64,000 nucleotides of DNA from Kineosporia babensis (GCF_021129305.1 NZ_JAJOMB010000003.1:248001-312000); one strand, 5' to 3'. Numbered from the stretch's first letter, positions 52,189-61,335 are shown. The notes: a model not told the origin generated them from the sequence alone. Numbers and translations: made by a program.

Positions 52189-52851
52189 GTGAGCGCACTG
52201 GTGCGGGTTCTCATCGTCGACGACGAACCGCTCGTGCGAGCCGGCCTCACCATGGTCATCGGCAGTTCGCGGGACATCACCGTGGTGGGCGAGGCCGCCG
52301 ACGGAAACGAAGTAGCTGCCGCCGTCGACACCTATGCCCCGGACGTGGTGCTGATGGACATCCGTATGCCCACCCTCGACGGCCTTGCCGCCACCGAACA
52401 ACTGCGCACCCGACCCGACCCACCCGAGGTCATCGTCCTGACCACTTTCGACGCCGATGAGTACGTCCTGCGTGCCCTGCGCGCCGGGGCCGGCGGCTTC
52501 CTGCTCAAACACACGCCACCCGCCGAGATCCTGCGCGCTATCACCCGGGTCGCGGCCGGCGAACCCATCCTGTCCCCCACCGTCACCCGACAGCTCATCG
52601 CACATCTCAGCGACACCGGAGCCGCCGGCCGTCGCCAGCACGCCACCGCTGCGCTACACCAGCTCAGCCCACGCGAACGCGAGGTTGCCGTCGCCGTCGG
52701 GCAGGGCAAGCCCAACGCCGAGATCGCGGGCGAGTTGTTCATGAGCGTGGCCACTGTGAAAGCCCATATTTCCCGGATCCTGGCCAAACTCGAGCTCAAC
52801 AACCGCACCCAGGTTGCCCTGCTCGCCCACGACGCCGGCCTCACCGGTTGA
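52189..52851 (+). CDS. NarL/LuxR-family response regulator
   Basis: 220 residues. Receiver: acidic pair D11/D12 (VLIVDDEPLVRAGL), phospho-acceptor D57 (DVVLMDIRMPTLDG), Thr switch in IVLTTFDADEY and Lys in GFLLKHTP. LuxR HTH: LSPREREVAVAVGQGKPNAE, then ELFMSVATVKAHISRIL. GTG at 52189 follows AAGGAG at 5 nt spacing. It is the partner of the kinase encoded 16 bp upstream. Targets probably include the divergent membrane protein. Confidence 0.93.
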   Translation: MSALVRVLIVDDEPLVRAGLTMVIGSSRDITVVGEAADGNEVAAAVDTYAPDVVLMDIRMPTLDGLAATEQLRTRPDPPEVIVLTTFDADEYVLRALRAGAGGFLLKHTPPAEILRAITRVAAGEPILSPTVTRQLIAHLSDTGAAGRRQHATAALHQLSPREREVAVAVGQGKPNAEIAGELFMSVATVKAHISRILAKLELNNRTQVALLAHDAGLTG

Positions 52852-52937
52852 CGCCGGTCTCGCCTCGACGGGAGGCTCCTGAGGAGCTCGTTACGAAGCC
52901 GGGGCGCGCAGCCCCGACAGAGAAGGGTCAAACGCGC

Positions 52938-54977
52938 TCACGAGGCGGCCCCCTCGCTGCGGAAGACCGCCGCGGCCGGTCCCGCCGGCACCGTGACTAC
53001 CGCATGATCGTCGGCGGCGGAGGTGCGCCACGCGGCCCCGGAGGGGAAGATCTGCGTGATCGCGCCGACGTCCGGCAGCACGAGATCGACGCCCTCGGTT
53101 CCTCTCGACCACACGCAGAACACCGCTGAACCGTCCTCCTGCCGCAGGCCCAGGCACAGGATGTCGTCGTCCCACCCCGGCATGCCGATCGGCCAGAACG
53201 GGGTGGCGGTCACGAGGTTTCCGCGCAGGGTCTTCGCCGTCGCGACGGCCTCCTGCACCCGAGCGAAGGCGTCGGCACTCAGCTCGTTCAGGAATCCGGA
53301 GAGGTAGAACCGGCCGGCCAGCCCCGAGACGAGGGTGACGTCGAGCTCGCCCTGGCTCATGGCCGCGGCGGGGTAGGCCCAGTTCCCCGCCTGCTCGGGG
53401 AGAATCGTGGCCGGCGCGGACGCGGCGATCGCGGCGTACCGCAGAGCATCCTGCTGGTCGCTCGTGGACTGCAGGTGGGTCACGGCGAGCAGGTGGTAGT
53501 CGCTGCGCATCGCGCCCGAGGCGCAGTTCTCGATCAGCAGTTGCGGATGCCGGCGCTGGAGCGCGACGAGCCAGTCCCGCAACGCTCTCGTGTGCGCGAG
53601 CAGCCCGTGCCCCGGCGCGAGGCCGCCGACGTCGGTGCCCGACCCCGGTTCGATGTTGTAGTCGAGCTTCAGGTACTCGATACCGAACGCGGCCACGAGG
53701 TGGTCGACGGCGGCGTCGAGATGGGCCACCGCGGCGGGATGCCGCAGGTCGAGGTGCCGCCGTCGCTGCTCCACCACAGCCGCGCCGTACCTCTGGAAGA
53801 AGGCGTCGGCGGGCAGGGCACCAGCGACTGGCGAGTCGAGGCCGACCGATTCGGGCTCGATCCACAGGCCCGGCCGCATCCCGGCGTCCCGGATCGCCGC
53901 GATCACCCGTCCGAGCCCTCCGTCGAAGCGGGTCGGCGCCTCGCGCCACTCCCCCACCTCGCTCCAGTAGTCGGTGCTTTCGGTGAACCAGCCCGCGTCG
54001 ATGCAGAAGTACTCCGCACCGGCCTCGCCGGCCGCGGCGATCAGCGGGAGCAGCCGCTCCGTGTTCGGCTGCCCCATGAGCGTGTTCATGTAGTCGTTGT
54101 AGACGATGGGCAGCGACCGCTCGATTTCGCGCACCTCGCGCAGGCCGCGCCGGTGCCGTGTGAGCGCCGCGAACGCGCCGTCTCGGCCGCTGTCCGAGAC
54201 GACGAGCCCCGCCGCGACCGTCTCGAAAGTGTCCCCCGGCCGCAGCCGCACCGCGGCCTGGTGCTCGCGCTCCGTGGGCCCACCGGCGCTCAGGACCACG
54301 CCTCCGTCGCCACGCGATAGCGACCATTGCCACCCCGCCGAGCTCTCGATCTGCCAGCCGATGCTGACGGCGTCCGCTGTCGAGAGGACCGCGACGGGCA
54401 GCACGCTGCCCGTCGGCCAGCCGCCCGCGCTGCTCTGCCCGAACCCCGTGCGATCGGGCTGGGCGACGGCGGCGAAACCGAGCTCCGGCAGGAGATCCGC
54501 GACCGCGTCCTCACGCCACCGCCCCTCGCCGAGCCATTCGCTGCGCCCGGAAGCGAGAGTCAGCTGCGCGGGCTCAGCGGCTGTGCTCACGGAGAGCGTG
54601 GGGACGGCGAAGACGACGACATCCTCGGCCCCGTCGTTGCGCAGTTCGTGGCTCAGACGTAGGCCGCCGCCGTCGAGGGCCAAGCGCGTGCGCACCGAAA
54701 GACCGGTGACCTGGTCGGTCTGGGTCACAACGGCCGCCGCGCCGCTCTTCTCCACCACGGTCGGGCGCAGTCGCGCGCCGACCGTGGTACCCCGGTACCC
54801 GAGCGTCATGCGCTCATGGCGTTCGGACGCCGTGAGCACCTCGACGAGCGGATGCGGGCGTACCGCTTCGGCGCCATCGAGCGTGAGCGAGCGCAGCTCG
54901 AGGGGCGTGTCACCCGATGCGCCGAGCACGGCCCGTAGCGCACCGCAGCTCAGGACCACATCGACGGGGATACTCAT
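52938..54977 (-). CDS. Alpha-galactosidase, GH36
   Basis: 679 residues, intracellular. An N-terminal beta-supersandwich (to about 280) precedes the barrel. The barrel contains IVYNDYMNTLMGQPNTERLL, EYFCIDAGWF, GMRPGLWIEPESVGLDSPV, then KLDYNIEPG with the nucleophile Asp, LLIENCASGAMRSDYHLL, and STSDQQDALRYAAIAA with the acid/base Asp. A small C-terminal beta domain ends the protein. It releases alpha-linked galactose from imported oligosaccharides. On the minus strand it lies downstream of the LacI gene but an IS element now separates them, so it may need its own promoter. It converges on the response regulator gene. Confidence 0.92.
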   Translation of the reverse strand: MSIPVDVVLSCGALRAVLGASGDTPLELRSLTLDGAEAVRPHPLVEVLTASERHERMTLGYRGTTVGARLRPTVVEKSGAAAVVTQTDQVTGLSVRTRLALDGGGLRLSHELRNDGAEDVVVFAVPTLSVSTAAEPAQLTLASGRSEWLGEGRWREDAVADLLPELGFAAVAQPDRTGFGQSSAGGWPTGSVLPVAVLSTADAVSIGWQIESSAGWQWSLSRGDGGVVLSAGGPTEREHQAAVRLRPGDTFETVAAGLVVSDSGRDGAFAALTRHRRGLREVREIERSLPIVYNDYMNTLMGQPNTERLLPLIAAAGEAGAEYFCIDAGWFTESTDYWSEVGEWREAPTRFDGGLGRVIAAIRDAGMRPGLWIEPESVGLDSPVAGALPADAFFQRYGAAVVEQRRRHLDLRHPAAVAHLDAAVDHLVAAFGIEYLKLDYNIEPGSGTDVGGLAPGHGLLAHTRALRDWLVALQRRHPQLLIENCASGAMRSDYHLLAVTHLQSTSDQQDALRYAAIAASAPATILPEQAGNWAYPAAAMSQGELDVTLVSGLAGRFYLSGFLNELSADAFARVQEAVATAKTLRGNLVTATPFWPIGMPGWDDDILCLGLRQEDGSAVFCVWSRGTEGVDLVLPDVGAITQIFPSGAAWRTSAADDHAVVTVPAGPAAAVFRSEGAAS

Positions 54978-55043
54978 CGGGTAGCCCCCAGGCAGTTCGG
55001 TGCTTCAGCGCTGAGAGGGATGGCGCGCTCCCCGACCACAGCG

Positions 55044-55495
55044 CTAGTCCGGTCGCTTCTGGCCACTGATGTACTCCTTGACGATGGACAGGGGCGCTCT
55101 GCCGAAGAATGCGCCGAAGTAGAACGGTGACCAAGGGTGGCCTGCATGGAGCGGGCTCGGTTGATCCGGTCGGCGTAGTCGGCTCGTAGGTGCCGGAGCG
55201 AGACACCTTTAATGCTGTTGCCCAGCCGAGACAGGGCGATGGTGGGCGGGTGGCGCACGAGTAGGTACACGTCGTCTTCCTCGCCGGTGAACTCGCCTGG
55301 TTCGAAGCCGGAGTCTCCGCACACGTCGCACATGATGCGTTCGCACGCGGTGAGCATGTCGTCCTTGAACGTACCCCGCCGGTACTTCGTGAGACAGACC
55401 AAACGAATGTGCATGTTCAGATGACGTTTCTGCTCTCCGGAGATCCGTGTCTGATACCCGGTGCGGGGACCTGCACCAGCGCTATATTCGAACAT
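55044..55495 (-). pseudogene. tnpA: tnpA (Y1 HUH transposase), inactivated
   Basis: Remnant of an IS200/IS605 Y1 transposase. The N-terminal part is recognisable (IRLVCLTKYRRGTFKDDML), but the catalytic HUH strand reads EEDDVYLLV where active enzymes have His-Val-His: both metal ligands are lost. About 60 codons later, near 55139-55142, one base is missing relative to the expected frame; after it the normal ending resumes in another frame (HPWSPFYFGAFFGRAPLSIV, then KEYISGQKRPD and a stop at 55044-55046), including the segment with the catalytic Tyr. The two defects together make activity impossible in cis. Confidence 0.85.
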
Positions 55496-56686
55496 ATGTC
55501 CAGGTATCGGCTGTATCCCACGCAACAGCAGGAGACGCTTCTGCTGACCGCCTGTGGGCATGCCCGGTACGTGTGGAACCTCGCACTGGAACAGAAGAAC
55601 ATGTGGCGGCGCGACCGCCCACACACGCCAAACTACATGGAGCAGGCCCGCCAGCTGACCGAGGCCCGCCGCGAGAATCCCTGGCTGGCCGAAGGTTCGG
55701 TGACGGTTCAGCAACAGGCTCTGCGCGATCACGACCAGGCGTGGCGGAACTTCTTCAACGGAACCCACGACCGTCCGACCTGGCGCAAACGCGGGCAGCA
55801 TGAGGGTTTCCGGATCGTCGGCCGTGAGGCCGCCCGCCTGCGCCGGGACAACGGCCGCTGGTCGGCGGTGAACATCCCGAAGGTCGGCTGGGTCCGGTTC
55901 AAACGCTCCCGTGACCTTCCCGAAGCCAAGTCCTACCGCGTCACCCGGGACCGGTCCGGGCGCTGGCACATCGCGCTCGCTGCGATCCCCGCCCCGATCC
56001 CCGCACCGGGCACGGGGGAAGTAGTAGGCGTAGACCGGGGCGTGAAGGTCGCGGTGGCGTTGTCGACGGGCGAACTGTCCTCCCCGGCCGGGCTGCGCCA
56101 GAAGGAATCCGGACGCCTCAGGCACCTTCAGCGGCGCCTGGCCCGGGCACAGAAGGGATCGTCCCGCCGCGCCCGTATCAAGGGACAAGTGGCCCGTCTG
56201 CGGGCGCGTGAGGCTGACCGGCGCAAGGACTGGGCCGAGAAGACCAGTACCGACCTGGCCCGCCGGTTCGACGTGATCCGCGTGGAGGACCTGAAGGTCA
56301 AGGGCATGACCCGCTCGGCGCGCGGCACCATCGCCAAGCCGGGACGTAACGTCCGTCAGAAAGCGGGCCTGAACCGAGGCATCCTGGCCGCCGGCTGGGG
56401 CCTGATGGTGACCCGTCTGGAGCACAAGGCACCCAGGCGAGTCGAGAAGGTCAATCCGGCGTACACGTCGCAGACCTGCAACGCCTGCGGGCACTGCGCA
56501 CCCGAGAACCGCAAGAGCCAAGCGGTGTTCCGGTGCGTGGCCTGCAAGCACCAGGACCATGCCGATGTGAACGCTGCCAGGAACATCGCCGCAGGGCATG
56601 CGGTGACAGCGCGTGGAGACAGGGCGAAGCCGGCCCGGTCGACGAAACGCGAACCTCAACGAAAACGCCTCCCCACGGTCGCGTAA
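55496..56686 (+). CDS. tnpB: RNA-guided endonuclease TnpB
   Basis: 396 residues. The N-terminal HTH/helical region begins YRLYPTQQQETLLLTACGHA. The split RuvC nuclease keeps all three acids: D180 (VGVDRGVKVAVALSTG), E264 (IRVEDLKVKGM) and D357 (HADVNAARNI). The zinc finger C328-C331-C347-C350 (CNACGHC then CVAC) is complete. TnpB proteins are guided by a RNA from the element's 3' end to cut DNA beside a short TAM and help keep the element. ATG at 55496 follows directly on the divergent tnpA start; the frame is open to 55409. It appears functional. Confidence 0.92.
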   Translation: MSRYRLYPTQQQETLLLTACGHARYVWNLALEQKNMWRRDRPHTPNYMEQARQLTEARRENPWLAEGSVTVQQQALRDHDQAWRNFFNGTHDRPTWRKRGQHEGFRIVGREAARLRRDNGRWSAVNIPKVGWVRFKRSRDLPEAKSYRVTRDRSGRWHIALAAIPAPIPAPGTGEVVGVDRGVKVAVALSTGELSSPAGLRQKESGRLRHLQRRLARAQKGSSRRARIKGQVARLRAREADRRKDWAEKTSTDLARRFDVIRVEDLKVKGMTRSARGTIAKPGRNVRQKAGLNRGILAAGWGLMVTRLEHKAPRRVEKVNPAYTSQTCNACGHCAPENRKSQAVFRCVACKHQDHADVNAARNIAAGHAVTARGDRAKPARSTKREPQRKRLPTVA

Positions 56687-56727
56687 GTAGTTGAAATCCC
56701 GGCCCTTCAGGGCCGGGAGGATGCCAA
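56600..56727 (+). ncRNA. Candidate omega (re)RNA scaffold at the tnpB 3' end
   Basis: In characterised IS605-type systems the TnpB guide RNA is made from the 3' end of tnpB and the right end of the element. Here the terminal hairpin (56698-56717) and the GAGGATGCCAA tail supply the expected end. The guide would begin at about 56728, in the last codons and 3' flank of the LacI gene. The 5' limit is a guess. Confidence 0.45.
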
Positions 56728-56740
56728 GACGCAATCTCCT

Positions 56741-57820
56741 TCAGGAGTAAGGGCGTTCAGTGTCCAGGGGCCCGGACGAGGAGGGCCGCTCGAGAGTGTG
56801 GGCGTCGGCGGCGTCTCCAGCAGTCGAGGCGCGGACAATCAGCTCGGGGTCGACGATCTGCTGGCGCGAGTCGAAAGTACGCACAGGTTCACCGAGTTCC
56901 GACAGGAGCAGGTCGTACGCGGTCTCGCCGATCGCCTCGCCCGGGGTACTGATCGTGGAGAGCGGAATTGCGGAGACAGCGGCGATCTCGTCGCCGTCGA
57001 AGCCGATCACGGCCACGTCGCGGGGAACGTCGATGCCGAACGAGGTGAGCCCCCGTACGACGCCCAGGCCGACCATGTCGTTGACCGCGAAGACCCCGTC
57101 GGGGAGCTGGTCGCGCCGCGAGGCCATTTCGACGCCGGCCGCGAAGCCCGCGTTCATACTGCGGTCGTCGGCGCGCAGCACCGTGAGGCTCGCGCCCGAG
57201 ACCTCCTGAACCGCGCGGCTCGCCCCGTCGAAGCGCTCGCTGACCTGCTTGACGCTGAACGGACCGCCGACGAACGCGAGCCGGCGACGGCCGATGTCGA
57301 GGAGGTGCCGAGCGGCGAGGTAGCCGCCCGCCGAGTCCGCCGCCGACACCGAGGCCTGGTCCGGCGTGGTCGCGCTACGGCCGGTGATGACGCTCGGCGT
57401 GCCCCGCCGGCGCATCTCGGCCAGTCGCGGCTCGATCTCGTCGAGCGTGGCGATGATCAGGCCCGAGACCCGCTTGCGCTCGAACAGCTCGAGGTACTCC
57501 AGCTGACGCGAGGTCGAGCCCGCGGAGTTGCCGATCATGACGGTGCGCCCGTTCTCGGCCGCCCGGCGCTCGATCGCGTCGGCGATCACGCCGGAGAACG
57601 GGTTGGTGAACTCGAACGCCACGTACCCGATCGTGCGCGTGTCCCCGGAGCTGATCTTGCGCGCCGCGTCGCTGGGCACGAAACCGAGCTCGTCGATCGC
57701 GCGGGCGATCCGCTTACTCGTCGCCGGGGACAGGATCTCCGGCCGGTTCAGGTAGTTCGACACGGTCGAGCGTGAGACCCCCGCCGCCTCGGCGACATCG
57801 GTGATGGCTACGCGCTTCAT
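56741..57820 (-). CDS. LacI-family repressor of the galactoside locus
   Basis: 359 residues. HTH and hinge: VAITDVAEAAGVSRSTVSNY, then LNRPEILSPATSKRIARAID. Sensor domain: TIGYVAFEFTNPFSGVIADA, IIGNSA-type strand, RLAFVGGPFSVKQVSERFDG, VAVIGFDGDEIAAVSAIPLS. It lies divergently from the ABC operon, with two matching operator-like palindromes in the 280-bp gap. ATG at 57820 has TGGAGCG upstream. The last 17 residues (THLERPSS-like tail) are beyond the usual fold end; the IS right end is 14 bp past its stop, so the tail may have been altered by the insertion. Confidence 0.9.
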   Translation of the reverse strand: MKRVAITDVAEAAGVSRSTVSNYLNRPEILSPATSKRIARAIDELGFVPSDAARKISSGDTRTIGYVAFEFTNPFSGVIADAIERRAAENGRTVMIGNSAGSTSRQLEYLELFERKRVSGLIIATLDEIEPRLAEMRRRGTPSVITGRSATTPDQASVSAADSAGGYLAARHLLDIGRRRLAFVGGPFSVKQVSERFDGASRAVQEVSGASLTVLRADDRSMNAGFAAGVEMASRRDQLPDGVFAVNDMVGLGVVRGLTSFGIDVPRDVAVIGFDGDEIAAVSAIPLSTISTPGEAIGETAYDLLLSELGEPVRTFDSRQQIVDPELIVRASTAGDAADAHTLERPSSSGPLDTERPYS

Positions 57821-57870
57821 CGCTCCAGTCTCTTTCGTCCTCACCCGCGAGCGGATCAGCGGGCCCTCGG

Positions 57871-57886
57871 ATTGGACTGATCCAAT
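57871..57886. promoter_or_regulatory. LacI operator candidate 1
   Basis: ATTGGACTGATCCAAT, 6-bp arms ATTGGA/TCCAAT around CTGA, 51 bp before the LacI gene's start. It shares TTG-AC-GATCCAA with the site at 57981-57996. Confidence 0.6.
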
Positions 57887-57980
57887 TTCGACAACCCCCG
57901 CCACTCTTCGTCAGGGTGACACTAACTATGCAGGTAAGAGCAACTCGACGCAAATACCGGCCGTGTCCCAATTGATCCTT

Positions 57981-57996
57981 GTTGAACCGATCCAAC
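57981..57996. promoter_or_regulatory. LacI operator candidate 2
   Basis: GTTGAACCGATCCAAC, matching site 1 at 12 of 16 positions, 105 bp before the ABC substrate-binding gene. The pair brackets the divergent promoter region. Confidence 0.6.
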
Positions 57997-58100
57997 TGAA
58001 GTACGTTCACCCCATCTCGCCGCAGTGCGCCGGAGGCCTGCACCCGGAAGATCCGCGATCCGACGACGCGGAATGACGTCTTCTACAAAGGAGTAAGAAC

Positions 58101-59492
58101 ATGTCACGACACCCGCGCCGCGTAGCCGTCGAGCTGATCGCCGCGGTGACCGCATCCGCCCTCCTGCTCACCGCCTGCAGCGGCTCGAGCGGTGAGGCCG
58201 CCGGTGGCGAGGTCACGCTCACCGTCGGCGGCAAGCCGCAGGCCACCGACGAGGCCGCCCTCGCGCTCTGGGACGAGAAGGTCGAGCAGTTCGAGACGGA
58301 GAACCCCGACGTCACGATCGAGGCCAGCGAGGTCGTGTACGACCCGCAGACCTTCGCCGCGCAACTGGCCGGGGGCACGCTGCCCGTCGTCATGGGTGTG
58401 CCGGTGACCGAGATCCAGTCGCTGATCAACCGCCAGCAACTCAAGGACGTCAGCTCGTACTACGACTCCGAGGAGGTCCTGAAGCAGCTCAACGAGTCGG
58501 TGACCGCCAACGTGCAGGGCACGGACGGCGCGTACTACGGCATCCCCGTCTCGGCGTTCACGCTGGCGGTCCTGGTCAACCGAGACGTGTTCGAGCAGGC
58601 CGGGCTCGACCCCGACCAGACCCTCGAGAGCTGGGAGGACATCGCCGCCGCCGCGTCCACGATCACCGAGAAGACGGATGCCGCCGGGCTCGGCCAGCTG
58701 ACGACGACGAACCAGGGCGGATGGACGCTGGCCGCGACCAGCGCCGCGTTCGGCGGCCTCATCGAGGAGACGAACGGCGAGCAGACGAGCGCGAACCTGG
58801 ACAACGACGCGACGAAGGCCGCGCTCGAGTACCTGTCCGACCTGCGCTGGAACAAGAACGCGCTGGGCAGCAACTTCCTGCTCGACTTCGACTCCGCCGG
58901 GCCCGCGTTCGCCACGGGGGAATACGGCATGCTCGTGGGCGCCTCCGAGTGGTACAACCCGCTGGTCCGCAACTTCGGGATGGATCCCGAGGCGTACGGC
59001 CTGTTCCCGCTCCCGCAGAAGGCCGGCGGCCTCGGATCGCTGGGCGGCGGTTCGGTGTCGGTGATCCGGGCCGACGCCAGCGAGGCCGAGACCGCGGCCG
59101 GCGTGGCCTGGAGCAACTTCTACTACCTCGACCGGTTCGCCGACCTCGAGTTCGCAGCCGAAGAGGCCGCCGGGATGGCGAAGGACGGCGGCACGGTGCC
59201 GCGCGTCGGGCTCCCGCTGGTCGCCCCCGAGACGTACACGGCCTACCTCGAGGCCATCGAGCCGAGCATCAACGTCCCGCTCGAGAACCTCGAGACGTAC
59301 TACTCGGCCGCCGAGTCGCCCGACTTCAAGGTCGTGACGGAGCCGCGCACGGAGGCGCAGCAGATCTACGGTCTGCTCGACACCGTGCTCCAGGCCGTGT
59401 TCACCGAAGAGAACGCCGACATCGACGCGCTTCTCGCCGAGGCCCAGAGCCAGGCCGAGACCATCGTCGCCGGTGCGCAGACGCAGTCATGA
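58101..59492 (+). CDS. Sugar ABC transporter substrate-binding lipoprotein
   Basis: 463 residues: signal sequence with lipobox LLTACSG (Cys26). Family-1 solute-binding protein (ALALWDEKVEQFETENPDVT, then GIPVSAFTLAVLVNRDVFEQ). Probably binds galactose-containing oligosaccharides, by context. ATG at 58101 has AAGGAG 8 nt upstream. The stop overlaps the next start (ATGA). It is first in an operon with two permeases and a large secreted hydrolase. Confidence 0.92.
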   Translation: MSRHPRRVAVELIAAVTASALLLTACSGSSGEAAGGEVTLTVGGKPQATDEAALALWDEKVEQFETENPDVTIEASEVVYDPQTFAAQLAGGTLPVVMGVPVTEIQSLINRQQLKDVSSYYDSEEVLKQLNESVTANVQGTDGAYYGIPVSAFTLAVLVNRDVFEQAGLDPDQTLESWEDIAAAASTITEKTDAAGLGQLTTTNQGGWTLAATSAAFGGLIEETNGEQTSANLDNDATKAALEYLSDLRWNKNALGSNFLLDFDSAGPAFATGEYGMLVGASEWYNPLVRNFGMDPEAYGLFPLPQKAGGLGSLGGGSVSVIRADASEAETAAGVAWSNFYYLDRFADLEFAAEEAAGMAKDGGTVPRVGLPLVAPETYTAYLEAIEPSINVPLENLETYYSAAESPDFKVVTEPRTEAQQIYGLLDTVLQAVFTEENADIDALLAEAQSQAETIVAGAQTQS

Positions 59493-60436
59493 CCTCCGTT
59501 ACGTCATCACCACTCGTCCCACCCGTGGCGGCCGGCGGGGACTCTGTCCCGCCGCCGCCCCAGCGGCGTCCGCTCCTGCGACGGGGCGGGCTCAGCACGA
59601 TCCTCATCCTGTTGCCCGCCGTGGTGCTGTTCTCGCTCTTCTCGTGGTGGCCGATCCTGCGCGGGCTCGTCATCGCCTTCCAGAAGACGAACTTCATCAC
59701 GACCAGCTGGGTCGGCATCGAGAACTTCGAGCGCGTGCTGGCCGACCCGCTGCTCGGTCAGGCTCTCGAGAACACGGCTCTCTACACGGGTCTCGCTCTC
59801 GTGATCGGTTTCCCCGTCCCGATCTTCCTCGCCGTCCTGCTCGCCGAGATGCGCCGGGCCCGGGGCATCTCGAGCTTCCTGGTGTTCCTGCCCACCGTGA
59901 TCCCGCCGGTCGTGTCGATCCTGCTGTGGCAGGTGTTCTACGACCCCGGCCCCGACGGCCTCTTCAACTCGATCCTCGCGACGGTGGGCGTCGATCCGCT
60001 CCCCTGGCTGCAGTCCCCCTCGAGCGCAATGCTGTCGATCGTGCTCGTCGCCACCTGGGGCGCGGCCGGATCGACCACGATCATCTACCTCGCGACGGTC
60101 CTGTCGATCGACTCGCAGCTGTACGAGGCGGCCGAGATCGACGGCGCCGGCATCTTCCGCCGGATCTGGCACATCACCCTGCCGCAGATGCGCGGCACGA
60201 TTCTCCTGCTCCTGCTCCTGCAGCTGATCGGCACGTTCCAGGTGTTCACCGAGCCGTTCCTGCTCACCGGCGGCGGGCCGAACAACAGCACCCTGACGCT
60301 GCTCATGCTCATCTACCGCTACGCGTTCATCTACGGCAACTTCGGCCAGGCCGCGGCCCTGAGCCTGATGCTCGCCGCCGCCCTCAGCGTCTTCGCCGCG
60401 ATCTACCTGTGGCTCTCCCGGAAATGGAGCAAGTGA
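59489..60436 (+). CDS. Sugar ABC transporter permease (MalF-type)
   Basis: 315 residues. A Pro-rich N-terminus (about 1-35) is followed by six helices. EAA loop: SQLYEAAEIDGAGIFRRIWH. ATG at 59489 overlaps the previous stop by 4 bp and the frame is open far upstream within that gene. Its own stop overlaps the next start (TGATG). No ATPase gene is present. Confidence 0.93.
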   Translation: MTSVTSSPLVPPVAAGGDSVPPPPQRRPLLRRGGLSTILILLPAVVLFSLFSWWPILRGLVIAFQKTNFITTSWVGIENFERVLADPLLGQALENTALYTGLALVIGFPVPIFLAVLLAEMRRARGISSFLVFLPTVIPPVVSILLWQVFYDPGPDGLFNSILATVGVDPLPWLQSPSSAMLSIVLVATWGAAGSTTIIYLATVLSIDSQLYEAAEIDGAGIFRRIWHITLPQMRGTILLLLLLQLIGTFQVFTEPFLLTGGGPNNSTLTLLMLIYRYAFIYGNFGQAAALSLMLAAALSVFAAIYLWLSRKWSK

Positions 60437-61335
60437 TGGCCCTCACCGCCCGACGGCGCTCGACCGGGCGGTCGCTGGAGCGCTCGAACATCTCCGACTC
60501 CGACCTGTCCCGCGCGAGTACCCGTTTCACCTTCCGCGTCGTGGTCTGGGTGGTCGTGGCCCTGCTCGCCCTCGTCGCGGCCGGGCCGCTGCTGTGGCTC
60601 GCGAAGTCCGCGGTGTCGACCACGCAGGACATTCTCCGCGACCCGTTCGGGCTGTGGCCCTCGGGCATCCAGTGGCACAACCTCGGCGACGCGTGGAACC
60701 AGATCCAGATCGGCCGGTTCACCACCAACTCGCTCCTGATCACGAGCGGCGAGGTGATCGTGGCCGTGTTCTCGGCCGTAACCCTGGGCTACGTGCTCGC
60801 GATCCTCCGGCCGAGGTACGGGCCGGTCCTCAACGCCGCGATCATGGCGACCCTGTTCATCCCCGGGGTGATCTCGCTGGTCCCGCTGTACCTCACCGTG
60901 ATCGACCTCGGGCTCCTCGACAGCTACGCGGCGCTGTGGCTCACCAACGGCGTCAGCGCCTTCAACGTCCTCATCATGAAGCAGTACTTCCAGACTCTCC
61001 CGCCCGAGCTGTTCGAGGCGGCGAAGGTCGACGGCGCCGGTCCGCTGCGCATCCTGTGGTCGATCGTGCTGCCGTTGGCGCGTCCGATCATCGGCGTGGT
61101 CGCTCTCCTGGCGTTCATCGCGTCGTGGAAGGACTTCCTGTGGCCGCTGCTGGCCCTGCCCTCCCCCGACAAGCAGCCGCTGTCAGTGGGACTCGCGACG
61201 GTCGCGCCCCAGGCCGATCTGGCCATGCTCATGGCCGGCATGTTCATCGCCGTCCTCATCCCGATCGCAGTGTTCACGATCTTCCAGAAGCAATTCCTGA
61301 CGGGCGCCGGATCCGCCGGCGCTCTGAAGGGCTGA
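60436..61335 (+). CDS. Sugar ABC transporter permease (MalG-type)
   Basis: 299 residues. A basic N-terminus of about 35 residues, then six helices with the EAA loop PELFEAAKVDGAGPLRILWS. It pairs with the preceding permease. ATG at 60436 overlaps that gene's stop (TGATG). The secreted hydrolase begins 41 bp after its end. Confidence 0.93.
   Translation: MALTARRRSTGRSLERSNISDSDLSRASTRFTFRVVVWVVVALLALVAAGPLLWLAKSAVSTTQDILRDPFGLWPSGIQWHNLGDAWNQIQIGRFTTNSLLITSGEVIVAVFSAVTLGYVLAILRPRYGPVLNAAIMATLFIPGVISLVPLYLTVIDLGLLDSYAALWLTNGVSAFNVLIMKQYFQTLPPELFEAAKVDGAGPLRILWSIVLPLARPIIGVVALLAFIASWKDFLWPLLALPSPDKQPLSVGLATVAPQADLAMLMAGMFIAVLIPIAVFTIFQKQFLTGAGSAGALKG

Larger units (their letters stand above)
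55000..56727 (+). mobile_element. IS200/IS605-family element with decayed tnpA and intact tnpB
   Basis: Divergent transposase (minus) and TnpB (plus) genes whose start codons touch in a CATATG at 55493-55498. The right end is well defined: a hairpin CCCGGCCC-TTCA-GGGCCGGG (56698-56717) followed by GAGGATGCCAA, as seen in related elements, ending near 56727. The left boundary, somewhere downstream of the tnpA remnant between about 54980 and 55040, cannot be fixed. The element separates the LacI and GH36 genes. It makes no target duplication in this family, so none was sought. Confidence 0.75.

Noticed and set aside
50369-52192. 607-residue plus-strand frame overlapping the membrane protein and kinase
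   Set aside because: Arg/Pro-rich in another frame from the kinase with its clear HisKA and HATPase motifs.
54974-56734. 586-residue minus-strand frame across the IS element
   Set aside because: The part opposite TnpB is an antisense shadow; only its end contains the real tnpA remnant.
58721-59488. Extension of the first permease into the substrate-binding gene
   Set aside because: Arg-rich shadow of the substrate-binding gene; the ATG at 59489 with a 4-bp overlap is the normal arrangement.
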